Assembly: GCA_036877525.1 (NCBI GenBank)
Contig: JAZGTH010000002.1
Span: forward strand, 15,631,001 to 15,695,000
DNA from: Chromobotia macracanthus
Taxonomy: Eukaryota > Chordata > Actinopteri > Cypriniformes > Botiidae
DNA length: 64,000 bases
Direction: 5' to 3'
A model generated the notes under the pieces. It searched no databases. It saw only the letters and a program-made list of their open reading frames with translations, and was not told the DNA's origin. The position numbers were made by a program, and so were the translations under genes. Within the stretch, counting starts at the first letter, position 1. Each line of letters opens with the position of its first letter. Positions 13,339 through 25,094 of the stretch are shown here, one piece after another.

Positions 13339-15000
13339 TATTAAAGTTCTGAATGTAACTCATTCTATAGGTTTGTGCTAAAAATGTACATAAGTACTTA
13401 CTATTTTTCATCTTGGAGAACAAAAAGAAAAAAACATTAAGACTTGTGATGGACTCTTTAAACATAACCAACCACATAGAATTTCCTGATAAAAGCAGTC
13501 TTAAGATTATTTGGAAGATTAGTAAAAGGTTATTTATTAGACTACACTGTAACATGGACTTTCTCAGAAATCTTTTATTTATGATCATGAGATACAGGAT
13601 GAGCTGTAATGTTCCCCTACATCTTAAAATATTGACAAACATACCAAATAAAGAAAAGTACACATACTTCTGATGTCATTTCTCACACTTGATCGATACG
13701 AGATGATGAAACATTTCTGAGTTTAGCTCATCAGTCTCAAGAGGAAAGAGATGTTAGTCAAACATCACAGGGGGTTCTTCCCAAGAAAGAACTAGAACAT
13801 TCATAATCAGAACTATTCCAAAACAAAACGGTATGATTTTTGGATATTCTCCATATTGGAATCACACACTTATCGTTCATATGAGAAACAATAAACACAG
13901 AATATCATAAGTGGCATTTATTATAAGGCATTTTGGCAGAGAAATAAAAGGAAGCTGGTCACGTTGAGGTTTCTTGTCCCACATTTATTGTTAGTTCTTC
14001 CATCCAAAGAATCTGGATTTTTGTGCATCTCCCAGGGTACTGTTTAGTTTAAGTTGTGGAATTTTAGGAATTATGAAAGTTGGTCCCATGTTAAAATCCA
14101 TAAATCTGATTTATTATTCAGGCCATATTTAAAGTTCATGTGGATTATTTTTGACATTGCACAGATTCTCTGATCATAACTGTGACATGCAGGAATATCA
14201 GAAAGACACAACTGATTCTCAGTTCAAGGTGTGTCAAAATGAATCAAACTGAGAACAAACCGCTTTCCTATAACAGAAAGACGTTCTATGTCACATTAAT
14301 AGAAACAACTCAGAGCTGTTTCTTACATTGCAATTTCAGAAAATTGAAGTAAATGTATCATCTGAACCCAGTGAGTAGAGCCTGAAATATCATTTCGTTG
14401 TTATACACCAATCACATGTTTGGGGTTTTGATGTGAAGGCTCAAATCAAACTTGTGAAGGAAAATAATTGCTGGTATATGTTCATAATGCTGTAAACACA
14501 AAAAAGAGCTTTTATAGTCCTGTATTTCCTCTTTTAATTGAAATAATGCACCAAAACTGAAAATCGTTTTTCTCACCCTGTCAATGTCAATCCATATGCT
14601 GTTTTTTTTCAGTGGAAAATCTTTTTGAAATGTTTTTTTATTTATAGCGTTGTCCTATAGTTTCATAGTTTGACAGCCATGATCACTAAACTCTTTATAG
14701 TTGTTGTATGGAACACAGCTTCTCTTATCTAGTTTATTCCTTGTACTTATAAACACAGCAGTGTAATTTGTAAGTCTTTGGATAAAAGCACTGCTAAATG
14801 AATGTAAATGTATGGAACAGAACAGTATGTAATGACATAAGAGTGATTAAATAACAACACTTTTGGGCTGACCTTCAGTTTTCCTTTCATAAGCATCAAC
14901 AAAGTCGCAGTGTTGCAATTTCCTAAGAATCTAAAAATCCATCAAGTGGCAAAGGCTCGCAGCATGAGCCTCTTCAGAGTGATTTCCCCTGTGAGTTCAC
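13339..15000. other. intergenic DNA and adra1a 3' UTR
   Basis: No gene was seen. The right part is 3' UTR of adra1a (minus strand). A short SINE/LINE-like tail lies at 14771-14812. Confidence 0.45.
14771..14812 (+). repeat. SINE/LINE-type 3' tail fragment
   Basis: TAAGTCTTTGGATAAAAGC followed by CTGCTAAATG and AATGTAAATGTA is the widespread teleost retroposon tail. Only the tail is recognisable here. Confidence 0.45.
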
Positions 15001-18000
15001 TCACACTGCATCACCATCCTCACACAGCGAGAGCCGATGGATTTTGATGACAGGAAGTGAGCTGTGCGTGGGTGCCTCTGGCTGAGGCGATTCTGTTCTC
15101 ACGGCACAACAAGTCCTCAGCAGGTTCTTACCACAGATTCCCGCCATTTTTGCTCCCACACTCACCCCCGTCGTCCCTGCGGATGAGGCTCGGGAAGGGG
15201 CCTGCCACTCCCGACCGTCCCGTGAGGAGGGGCTGCGGGACAGAGCGATGGAGGAGGAGGGGCTCGGACGGGAAGGGTTGTCACGGCCTGTCAGGTTGAG
15301 GGCGAGGAGCTGCGACTGGGCATGACGTGGACTGTGACTCTGGTACAGATGGTGAGCGGATGTGGTTCTCTGACGGAGACAGTGCACACCCAGCACGCTC
15401 AGGAAGGCTTTCTTGAACTCCTGACTGAAGCAGGGGTAGATGATGGGGTTAATACAGCTGTTGAAATAGCCGAGCCAAAATGTGATCTTGAACACAGTGT
15501 CTGAAGGTCTGTAGGTCGGGAAGATGGAACCTGAAGACCGAGATACACAAGAAGTGCAAAAACATTACATTTACATTTAGTGTGAGAAATTTTACTTCTA
15601 AATATACTAGTTTATATTTCATACAATGACAATGTATAACACTCGGGCACATGGACTTCAGTTAAAAATTTCAACTTAAAATCTTTAACATAACATTAAG
15701 TAAATGAGCAATGCATATATCAGTCAGGTCATATAAGACTTCATGTGATGAGAACAGTCTCCTCCTAAATCATCTTGGTTATTAATGGGATACAATGACA
15801 GAGATTAATGAGACTCAAAATTAATAGATAAAGACCACAAAATGAGAAAAAGTTATGACCAGAAGAGTCTGAAAAAGAAATGAGAAAGAAATGTACTGTA
15901 CGTCTGGAGACATCGCTGACCTCGACAGGACAGTTACCTGCGTCATGTCTCACAATGCCAGGTCTTTTTATAGCATTTGATCTGATCTATGCACTGGAAG
16001 GTTCTTCTGATAATCAAGGTTAACAGTTTTATTCTAATTGCTGACATAAATTCAGTTTAATATGATCAGATGATCAAATGATCAGTTTTAAAAGAAACAA
16101 AGACAGAAAACATCATGGATAAGACAGTCAGCCTTTGTATTTATTTAATAGCACGTTGGCCATACCATTACAAGAATTAAAGCTGAAATGGAGCTAAGCT
16201 GTCTCATAACACACTTTAAGAGGAATCTAGAGGAGCTTTTGCACACGTAGGGTATAAGATGAAGAAAACTCAGACAGAGAGGATTCTGGAAACCTTAATC
16301 ATTACAACCACAATACAGTAAGAGCTAAAATAGTCTCGGTTACTGTAGTCACATTAATGATTAATAAACACAAACATTACGTATAAATACGGAATCATTT
16401 AAATAATGATTATACTCCTGCATATATAAGCAGTCATTATTAGAGGTGACCTTTCATACCAATGAGCTTTCAGCATCACTTCATAGTGTGTCATCAAGAG
16501 AGAAATACAGCTGCAGATTAACAGCTTCAGAGAGAGAGAGAGATGGTTTATGAATTTACATATCAGACTCTGGGAAAACTTCCCTGTGGACCTCTGTGAT
16601 GATGTGTAAGGACGGAAAAATATAAAAATGGAAACATTAAATGACTGATGTTCAGCCTCTTCTGTATTCTGTGCAGACATAAATAGTGGATTCTTCTAAA
16701 TGATGCATTAAATTAAAAGAAACCAAAATGAGACTCATAATGATAATGACCGAATGAGCCGTAACACTTTCTGCCCAACGAGAGAGAAAACTCTCATGCT
16801 GTGGGAAACTGCTGAAGAATAAAACTGTTCTGTCCTGATGCTGTTTATCAGGTGAGATTCCATCACAGGTTGTGTCTCCAGTGCACTGAGGTGTGTTTTA
16901 AAAGCCGTTTACAGGCTGGAAATAAACAACCAGACCACACATCCACCAGATCAAGCCCTCGGGTCACTGCTAACATCACGCTGAATATGCACAACTGTAA
17001 AAGCACCACTGCCCTTCATCTGCTGGGATGATCCTGTTAGTCATCATTAGAATACAGCCACTGGGCTGATCTAATGTCAGCACAAATTGCAGCACACACA
17101 AGGACATATAGTCAGACAGGAAGTGCTCGGGTGATTGACAGGAAACACCGTCATTGTGCCTGACTAAAAATAAAGATACCTAACATTCAGTGAAATCCAG
17201 TCACAGTGTATTTGGGATGTATAATGAGATAGATTACACAGATATCTTTAATATTAGGTGTACTGTAATATTAACCACAGGAGATACTGATGCTCATTAT
17301 TTATTTCATTGGCATAGAGCCCTGCTGCATTTTGCTCAGTTTTTCTGTCCAGTGTGCAAATGCTTTCAAAAACACAGCATGAGTAAACTGAATTTCATTA
17401 TCCTCTCTCTTTCAGCCTGGCCACTCAGTAGCTCTTGTCTCATTTTCCCATGATTCTGTGGGGCTGAGAGAGGAGGGAAGAGACTTTTAATTATTATGGA
17501 TTGAACAGAGACTTTGTTGTAAATTTATTGTGGGTGGAAGGAAAAAATGTCCTCGAGCTCACAGTGAGATTGTCATGCATTCTGTGTAACTGTAAATGAA
17601 GAACGTTCCTATCGAACGTAACGTTTTAAATGCCTGACACAGGCATGTCGTGTTGTCAATGTCAATGATTCCCCTGAGTTTTATTAAACAGTCTGTGATA
17701 TACCTTTTAATTCTAGTTCATTAGCGTGTTTCAGTTTTGAACAAATCATGTTTCCTAAAAATCTACAAAAATGTAATGATTTTCCCCACAGACTTATAAA
17801 CTGAATATAACTATTTGTTTGCATTGGATTTCCAGTAATACTGTTCACTGGAATGTTCACTGGAATAAACCGGATGTACTCAGATTTAGTAGTTTAACTC
17901 TGACTAGCCAACAGGTTGGCATACTATTCTTGTTGCACAGCTGGGACATCCAGTATGAGCTTTGCTGTGAGATCACAGAAATCACAGATTGTTCAGACTC

Positions 18001-19578
18001 TTTGTGAATCTCATCTCTGGAGCCAAACAGATTGTGTAAACACCTGTGTCACCGTTGTCTCAAATAACTCTTTAAATGAAGGTTTAAACAAACATCTTTT
18101 ACACTGGCATACCCGCCCTGATGACAAAATATCTTGGTCTCCACGACTGGCCAAACTGAGGAACCAATTCCGCAGTACATTACATTGGTTTCAACTGGGA
18201 AACACTTTTGTTCCACTAAAAGATTTATGACACACTAAATGTTCAGGATGTATTGAGAGCCTGTATATATCTAAATATTTTACTGATCTTTAAGAATCTC
18301 CACATGGTATCATTTGAGGTCATTATTTTCCAATCTCTCCCGTCATTTAAAAGTAATTCACATTTAACATTGAAACAGGAAACCTAAAAATGTCTCTTTT
18401 CACATGTCTGAATGTGTATTAAATAATCTAGTTTGAAAACAAAGCATGTAAAGAAGCCATTTACACACACAGACTGTTTAGATAAGAATCATAATATGAA
18501 AGACTTTCAGGTTAGTCCAAACTGCAGCAGACTGGCACTCTGGCACTCATTATGATTTTATTTTCTAAAAGTTCTTCTCAGACACATGCAGTCTTGGATG
18601 TTCACCAGTTAACATCTGTGAATCACAGAAATGTGTATTTGCTTGTACTCAGTGTATAAAGTTAACATACTCACCAATAGGAAGAACCAGGAAAAATGGA
18701 AGCCAACACAGGATGAAGCACCCAACTACAATGCCCAGGGTCTTAGCGGCCTTCTTCTCACGTGAGAACTTGAGCAGGCGCACAGCGAAGTGTGTCCTGT
18801 TGCGCAGTGCCTCGTCATCTGACGCCATCGTGTTACCACGGTGAATCCGCAAGATTACGGCCTCAGAGGTGTGGGTGGATTTTTCAGTTTTCTGTCCACT
18901 GATTAGTCCCCGCGTCTCCCTCCTTGCCACCACATACACACGGCAGTACATGGACAGGATCACCACTAGAGGCAGGTAGAAGGACCCCAAGGCTGAGAAG
19001 ATGGCATAGCCTGGTTCCTCAGTTATCTTGCATATGGACTCGTCCTCTGGTGCTGGTTCCTTCCAGCCGAACAGAGGCCCAATAGAAATGGTGACAGACA
19101 GAGCCCACAACACAACGAGAGCTAGCAATGCCCGTCGCTCTGTCACAATGGAAGGGTACTGCAGCGGATAGCTCACCCCAATACAGCGGTCCACCGAAAT
19201 CACACACAAGCTCATGATGGACGCTGTGCAGCATAGAACATCCATGGCTGCCCACATGTCACAAAATGCCCGCCCAAAAACCCAGCGGCCCAATATCTCA
19301 AAGACAGCAGAGAAGGGAAGAACTGTTGAACTCAGCAGAAGATCTGCTACTGCCAGATTCACAATGAAGTAATGAGTGACCGTGCGTAGATTACGATGAC
19401 AGGCCACAGACAAGATAACCAGGATGTTGCCTAGAACTCCAAAAACGATGAAGACGGCCAACACCATGCCCAACACAACAGCCTTCATGACATTCAGCTC
19501 TGGGACGAGCACTCGACTGCAGTTAGTGCAGTTTTCAGCAAATGATTCAGGAGTCATGTTGTCTTTGAAGGGAACCAT
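15001..19578 (-). CDS. adra1a: Alpha-1A adrenergic receptor
   Basis: Gq-coupled catecholamine receptor of the plasma membrane. Two coding exons: 18675-19578 (301 codons plus one base) and 15001-15530, joined through GG|T in LPIGS. Together they give 477 aa (human 466). Visible features are N-terminal sequons N7, N16 and N19; TM1 from about residue 31; the amine-anchoring Asp113 in TM3; the TM5 serines in FSALGSFYLP; the G-protein and arrestin loop REKKAAKTLG; CWLPFF in TM6; and NPIIY in TM7. The single intron after TM6 is at the place typical of alpha-1 receptors. The C-terminus GDAV fits the G(D/E)xV class bound by the nNOS PDZ domain (human ends GEEV). The TM3 motif is DRC (130-132) rather than DRY. 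VIKIHRLSLCEDG resembles the human alpha-1A tail, which separates it from alpha-1B and alpha-1D. Confidence 0.95.
15531..18674 (-). other. adra1a intron
   Basis: A 3.1-kb intron with donor GTGAGT at 18674-18669 and acceptor CTTCAG next to 15530. I see no nested exon, RNA gene or clear transposon in it. Short open frames at 16399-16680 and 17190-17453 have no recognisable similarity. Confidence 0.8.
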
Positions 19579-20789
19579 CTGTTCAAGATAGCTGGGCAGT
19601 TGAAGATGCTTTGATGATCAGTGATGCTCTCAGTTCTTTTTGTACCTTACACTGGATTCTCTACAGTAGTCCAAAAAAAGGTTGGAAATGGTCTTGCACT
19701 GGCCATGATTAAAGGACATTAAGGCACATTCAGTGAGACGTCCATCTGCTGTTTGTCTATTGTGTCTCTTTTCTCAATGTCCTAGATGGACTTTTAATGA
19801 TCTGCTTTTATGGAAAATAGTTGGATATTGGATAGTGGGAGCAAAAATAAACACGAAGAACTAAACATGTTGTACTGCAGGAAAAGTCTGATTTTCTGTC
19901 ATGAAAAATCATAAATTCACAGAGATTGTTTGGACATGCTCATAACCGTGTGCAGCTGGTGATTCAAAGCAAACAAAACAAAAAGTGATCAGTTTCAGAG
20001 GAACAGCACGTTGTCGCTGTTTGTTTGATCTATTACAGTACAAAAGGAGTTTTCTCTCATTTCATTTCCTCTAGGAAATTTGAGGCGTCGTAATTCTGTC
20101 TGTACAGATGATGTATCTTAGATGGTGCTGTTTGGTTTTGAAGACAGTTGTAGCCTGAAACACAGAGAGAAAGTAAAATGGGGTGTTATCAATGTACAGA
20201 ATTCATTCACCAGACAATTTCTCTGTTTTATGCGTGTGAATTATGTGTGAAATGATTTAATCTCCTGGGAATGGCAGATAAATGTGTGACATTAATTGAT
20301 GATTGAGTTCCAGTGGATATTGTTTTACACATTTATTCATTGAGACAGCTGCTAATGAATTGCTCTCTGTGGATTCTATCCACACGCAAAAGTCTTCTGT
20401 TCTTCTCTGGCATCACTCATCTATCATGTCACACACAAGACCAATACCAACACAATTAAAACAGTCACTTGCTTCTGATGTGTCTCTAATGGAGTGCTCA
20501 CTACCTAGTGGACACAAATCACACTAAAAGCTGATCAGGAAGGTTGCAACTTTTTTAGAATTAAATCTCATTTTCCATCAATCTTTTAATTGTGTGATCT
20601 TGTCAGTGACTTTCCTGTCAATCTCGGCCAGTACATCATAAATTGAATTTCCTCCCCTGTTCTAGTATAAGCAACAGTATTAAGTTCTTTTAGGTTCAGA
20701 CCTGTTGGACTTAAAGTTTTAAATCTTAATACATATTGTGAGTAACACTGAAGGAAACATCAACAAATTAGAGATTTTGATCAATTAGC

Positions 20790-20875
20790 AACCACTTAGA
20801 GCCCCCTAGCAACTACAGTACCTAGCAATGCCCTGGCAACCGCCAGAACACCCGAGAACTGTGGCAGTGAGATTT
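20790..20875. repeat. degenerate tandem CTAGCAACCAC-type repeat
   Basis: AGCAACCACTTAGAGC, CCTAGCAACTACAG, CCTAGCAATGCC and TGGCAACCGCC are four diverged copies of a roughly 20-bp motif often seen in cyprinid intergenic DNA. A related minus-strand fragment is visible near 3640-3660. Confidence 0.5.
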
Positions 20876-22911
20876 CACAGGCAAGAAGAGAGAAGAACAA
20901 CCTCTCAACAGTGTTTTAACAAGACGTGTCCTGTACAGCTCTGCATGCCTCAGAATGAAGTAACAGCAGATAAAAAAACAGGATAAAAACAGAGAATGTT
21001 TTTCATTTATTACAATTTAAGCTCTTTTATTTCCTCTTCAATCAAGCCTTTTCTTGTTCCCTGCATTAACAAAACATATTTACTAACATTCCAAGCAAAA
21101 CGAATTTTTCCTGTTGACAAAGTATTGTTTTGTTGATTTTGTGAGATTTCTGACAGCCTGACCTTTAGAAATTAAAATCTTCTGTTCTGTCTATTTTTAC
21201 CTTAACAAATGTTCTGCCAAACGACACAATGCCTGACAGAATGAGAGAGACGGGACATTTATTATTTTTGCACTGTCTGTTGCTACTATTTATAACAGTG
21301 TCAAAATAATTTTCCATTGCAAACTACAAGCAGTATGATCTCACACTGTAAACACGCAGTGTTTCTTTATCTTTATGAAGAAAAACATGATCTTTTCCAT
21401 CACTACACCAACATTTCTCCAGATTGATGCTAATTACATCTAATGAGATCACCCATCATCCGTTTGTGAGTCTTTCAATTAACTTTGAAAGGAGAAATGC
21501 ACGCAGGCTTAACACTCTCAGACACTCTTGCGCTTCTGACACGAGTTGTAATATTGATCTGATTTTCAGCTTAATAAGGCACAGAGGTGATTCTGGCTGG
21601 ACACCACAGAGGTGTTGGGACACAAAATGACTCTACACTGGCATTAGTGCAGTAGAAAGCAGAACTGTGACACACACAACACATGCACACCAGGTTTCAG
21701 TGTCCAGTGTGTCTCTATAAACAGAAAGTTTGTGTGTAATTTACTTTTCCATTATCTGTAGCACTCTGCCTAGAAATGATCACATAGTTCCATTTAAAAC
21801 AAACCTGATAAAAAAGAAAGAATTCTGAATTAAGAAACCACAACTGGCAAGGCAAAAAGATTTAAAAATTGGTCAGGAGTTTGTTGGATTATGGGATGCA
21901 GTTTTCTACACTGTGTGCTCTGGTTGTATACTGAACGTTTTGGTAGATGAAAACAGTGAATTCACATACTGTAGTGTACACTACAGAAACAATCAAGATG
22001 GTACTGCAGTACACTACTGTGAAAACAGACAAACGTTAGAAATACTGAAGAGCTGCATTTTATCAGGATTGCATCAGATTGTGAAAAGGAAGTTCCTAAA
22101 TTAAGGGTTAATATTGTTTTTCTTCACTCACACAGATATGGTTACATCCTCAGAAAGTTGTGAAAAGACAGAAAGTTATTCAAACAAACTTCTGTACCAC
22201 TGTAAACAGTGTCTTTTCATTTCATATTAGCACAGCTTCCCCATCACACTATCTGCCTCTCCACGTCCACATTCATTTCCTCTATGAACACTATGAACTT
22301 TCATTCTTTCGTTTTGTATGCATAGACAAGACAAACAGAATCTCTTCTCGGGTTCACCAGTCACAGTGTGTTAATAATAGTCCAAGGACAGAGATCGCGG
22401 AGTTCAGCACACACAGCAGTCTCTGATCTCTTCATCACGACACCATCTGCATCTGACCTTTGGGTCTCTCCATGCTAACACACCAGCTGCTCTGAACCTC
22501 AGTCGGCCGAGCAAGGCTGCAGCCATGCTGCAATAAACCTGTGTCCTCCTGTCTGCGCTACAGCATCCACCACGTGTGCTGGTCTCTCCTGAGCTGCCAT
22601 CAGCGAGTTGGGTAATACATAATCCAGAGCATCAGAGCATCTGATTTCTCTGTACACTGAGAATGCTAAAAAACTCTTCACATTGGCTACCGGTGAGGGA
22701 TGCGCTGAAGTATTTGTTGTTTTAGTCCTTCAGCAAACTCTAAATTAAAGTGACAGCCAGATGATCCTCACAAACATTAGTAAGAGACCTTGCGGTTTGC
22801 CAGACTGGCACCCATATGGCTGCTTACACAAAATGAGTCAACAGAACACCTCACTGATTCAGATATATACAGCCTAAACCATCAAAACAATAAGCTCTTA
22901 ATTCACCAGTA

Positions 22912-23520
22912 AATGAAAACTCCTGCATCATAATCTACTCTCATGTCACTCTAAACCTAAATGCTGTTGTTTTTGAAGAATGAGGATATCTGAAGAATAT
23001 GAACTGTTCATAGTGACCATGTAAAAAAAACAAAGTCTTCTCTCAGTTTCTCACACAGAGCTATTGTATAGCTTCAGAAATCTACAGTCTTAGAAATGAA
23101 GGTGATACAACGGTTATTTGCAGTGATGCCCTAGATGAACCATTTTTGGTACCCCAAAGAACTATTCGGTAAAGGTTCTTAAAAATCTTCCTTATTACTG
23201 TTTCATAGTCTACAGAACCTTTTCCACTACAAGAAACATTCTGTGCAACAGAAAACTTGGATGTGGATTTTAAAGGCTCTTTGTGGAACCATACAGTCTG
23301 CCAAAGAACCTTCTAGGAACCTGTATTTGTGAGAGCGTATCATGACTTACACTCTGAATACTTCAACAATGCTTTTATGATTGTTTTGTCTAGAGTGTGA
23401 CAGATGTGGTCACTATAACCATCACTGCATGAAGTCTCTTCAAATGTCTCCTGCTGTGTTCCAGCATGTGTTTGGAAGTACAGGAGGGTGAGTAAATGAC
23501 TATGCCCTTCCTTTCGGACT
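22912..23520. mobile_element. nested MITE-like relics
   Basis: The outer element has a left part like CATCATAATCTACTCTCATG and a right part like GGAGGGTGAGTAAATGAC, a degraded copy of the same family as 12489-13338. Inside it, 23125-23337 carries the AGAACC / AAAGAAC / GGTTCTT motifs (GAACCATTTTTGGTACC on the left, CCAAAGAACCTTCTAGGAAC on the right) of another common fish DNA transposon. No coding capacity was seen. Confidence 0.45.
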
Positions 23521-24575
23521 TGTGAGGAGTCTCTTCTGTTCCAGGGCCGCACTCTCTCTGACACAGATTAAATCACAATTATTGCTCTTCTTTGCCTAGA
23601 ACTTATCACAGCTCTGCAGCGGCATGCAGTGAACAGCACCACTGCGTGCTCTCTGTAATCAGCAGAGCCGCCTGTGGAACGAACGGAAACGCTTGACTTC
23701 ACATAAAGCAGGTAAACATTTAAGCTTCAGTACTGACAGCTTATGCCTGTTGAAACTGAACACAGATTTAAAAAACAGAGAAATGGCCCAAGACACTGTG
23801 GCTCATCAAAGCACTGAGAGCCGGGAGTATGATGAGGAGGTCATGCGGATGGCACAGTATCTCCTCTCTCATCTCACTCTTCAGAAGCAGAAGACAGGAG
23901 TGACCGAGAGCATCACATATTGTTCTTTCCTCTCTGCCACGTCAAAGAGGAGAAATATGAGAAAACCTGAAAGCAGATCCTGTATCTCAAAATGTCCTGT
24001 AGCCTTTCAACCAAACTGAGCGTGGACATTTAAACACTACATCTGAAAATGATTATCATTAGATATGTTAAAAAATAAGACTTAAAATATACCATTTTTC
24101 CATATTATATTTTGCCTCATAATTTTGCCATGAAAATCTTTACATCTTGGACATGTTATGCATCAAACACCAAATCAACAACAACACTAAACTGAATTAA
24201 AAAATAGAATTTGTCCATTTAACTGTGCTGACCATGAGCAAAATGACCCATTATTTACTCAGCGACTGGGACACAATAATGAATATATTCACAAATGCTC
24301 AACAACAGCATCATTTATGTGTGTGTGTATATGCTTCTTTTCATCATGTCATGATCAATACATTACATGATGTGAAAAAGCATCAGAATGAGCAACTCTA
24401 AAGACTTTCCACTCTAGAGATCAGAGTCTGAGATGGAGCTGCAGCTCAGTAAGAACATGCAGACTGTTTCAGTGCTATACACATCAGCTCACTTCATCTC
24501 AACTACAGCAGAGCAAGTCAGTGAAGAGAAACGCTTCAGTGTTGAGCGCATGTAACTCACCGTGTGCCGTTCAGA

Positions 24576-24940
24576 TCTCCAGATGTTTCCACAGAGGAGT
24601 GTGGAGCTCAACTTCAGTGTTGTCACCGCACATTTAAGCGCAGAGAACATCAGATGTTTCCACAGAGGAGTGTGGAGCTCAACTTCAGTGTTGTCACCGC
24701 ACGTTTAAGCGCAGAGAACATCAGATGTTTCCACAGAGGAGTGTGGAGCTCAACTTCAGTGTTGTCACCGCACGTTTAAGCGCAGAGAACATCAGATGTT
24801 TCCACAGAGGAGTGTGGAGCTCAACTTCAGTGTTGTCACCGCACGTTTAAGCGCAGAGAACATCAGATGTTTCCACAGAGGAGTGTGGAGCTCATCTTCA
24901 GTGTTGTCACCGCACGTTTAAGCGCAGAGAACATCAGATG
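24576..24940. repeat. 71-bp tandem repeat, five units, CpG-rich
   Basis: AGATGTTTCCACAGAGG begins at 24581, 24652, 24723, 24794 and 24865, and a sixth unit breaks down after 24936, so the period is exactly 71 bp. Each unit contains CACCGCACGTTTAAGCGC, which is richer in CpG than its surroundings. Copies differ by one or two bases. Because 71 is not a multiple of three, the open frame across the array changes frame from unit to unit and is unlikely to be a gene. Confidence 0.95.
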
Positions 24941-24954
24941 TCTCTGAGGAGGGT

Positions 24955-25020
24955 GACTGTGACTGAGTCACGGTGCCCGCGACGCGCCGCCCGCGACGCC
25001 CGCGACGCGCCGCCTCCTTT
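24955..25020. repeat. short GC-rich CCCGCGACGCG repeats
   Basis: CCCGCGACGCGCCGCC, CCCGCGACG and CCCGCGACGCGCCGCC lie in direct succession. With the 71-bp array on its left this forms a CpG-dense island of roughly 450 bp directly beside a very AT-rich satellite. Confidence 0.85.
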
Positions 25021-25094
25021 ACGCACAAACTTTGGTGCTTATAATGAGACGCGCTGAAAATAAACACACCGACTAACTGTATGTATGTATGTAT

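Larger units (their letters stand above)
19579..24560. other. adra1a upstream / intergenic DNA
   Basis: Contains the adra1a 5' region and then gene-free DNA with repeat fragments at 20790-20875 and 22912-23520. No conserved protein was recognised in the short open frames, including the 108-codon frame at 23693-24019. Confidence 0.5.

Noticed and set aside
23693..24019. 108-codon plus-strand frame upstream of the CpG patch
   Set aside because: It has no known domain and no flanking splice or promoter signals, and it lies in repeat-rich DNA.
24564..24779. 71-codon open frame in the CpG-rich tandem repeats
   Set aside because: The 71-bp period changes the frame each unit, and there are no splice sites or family resemblance.
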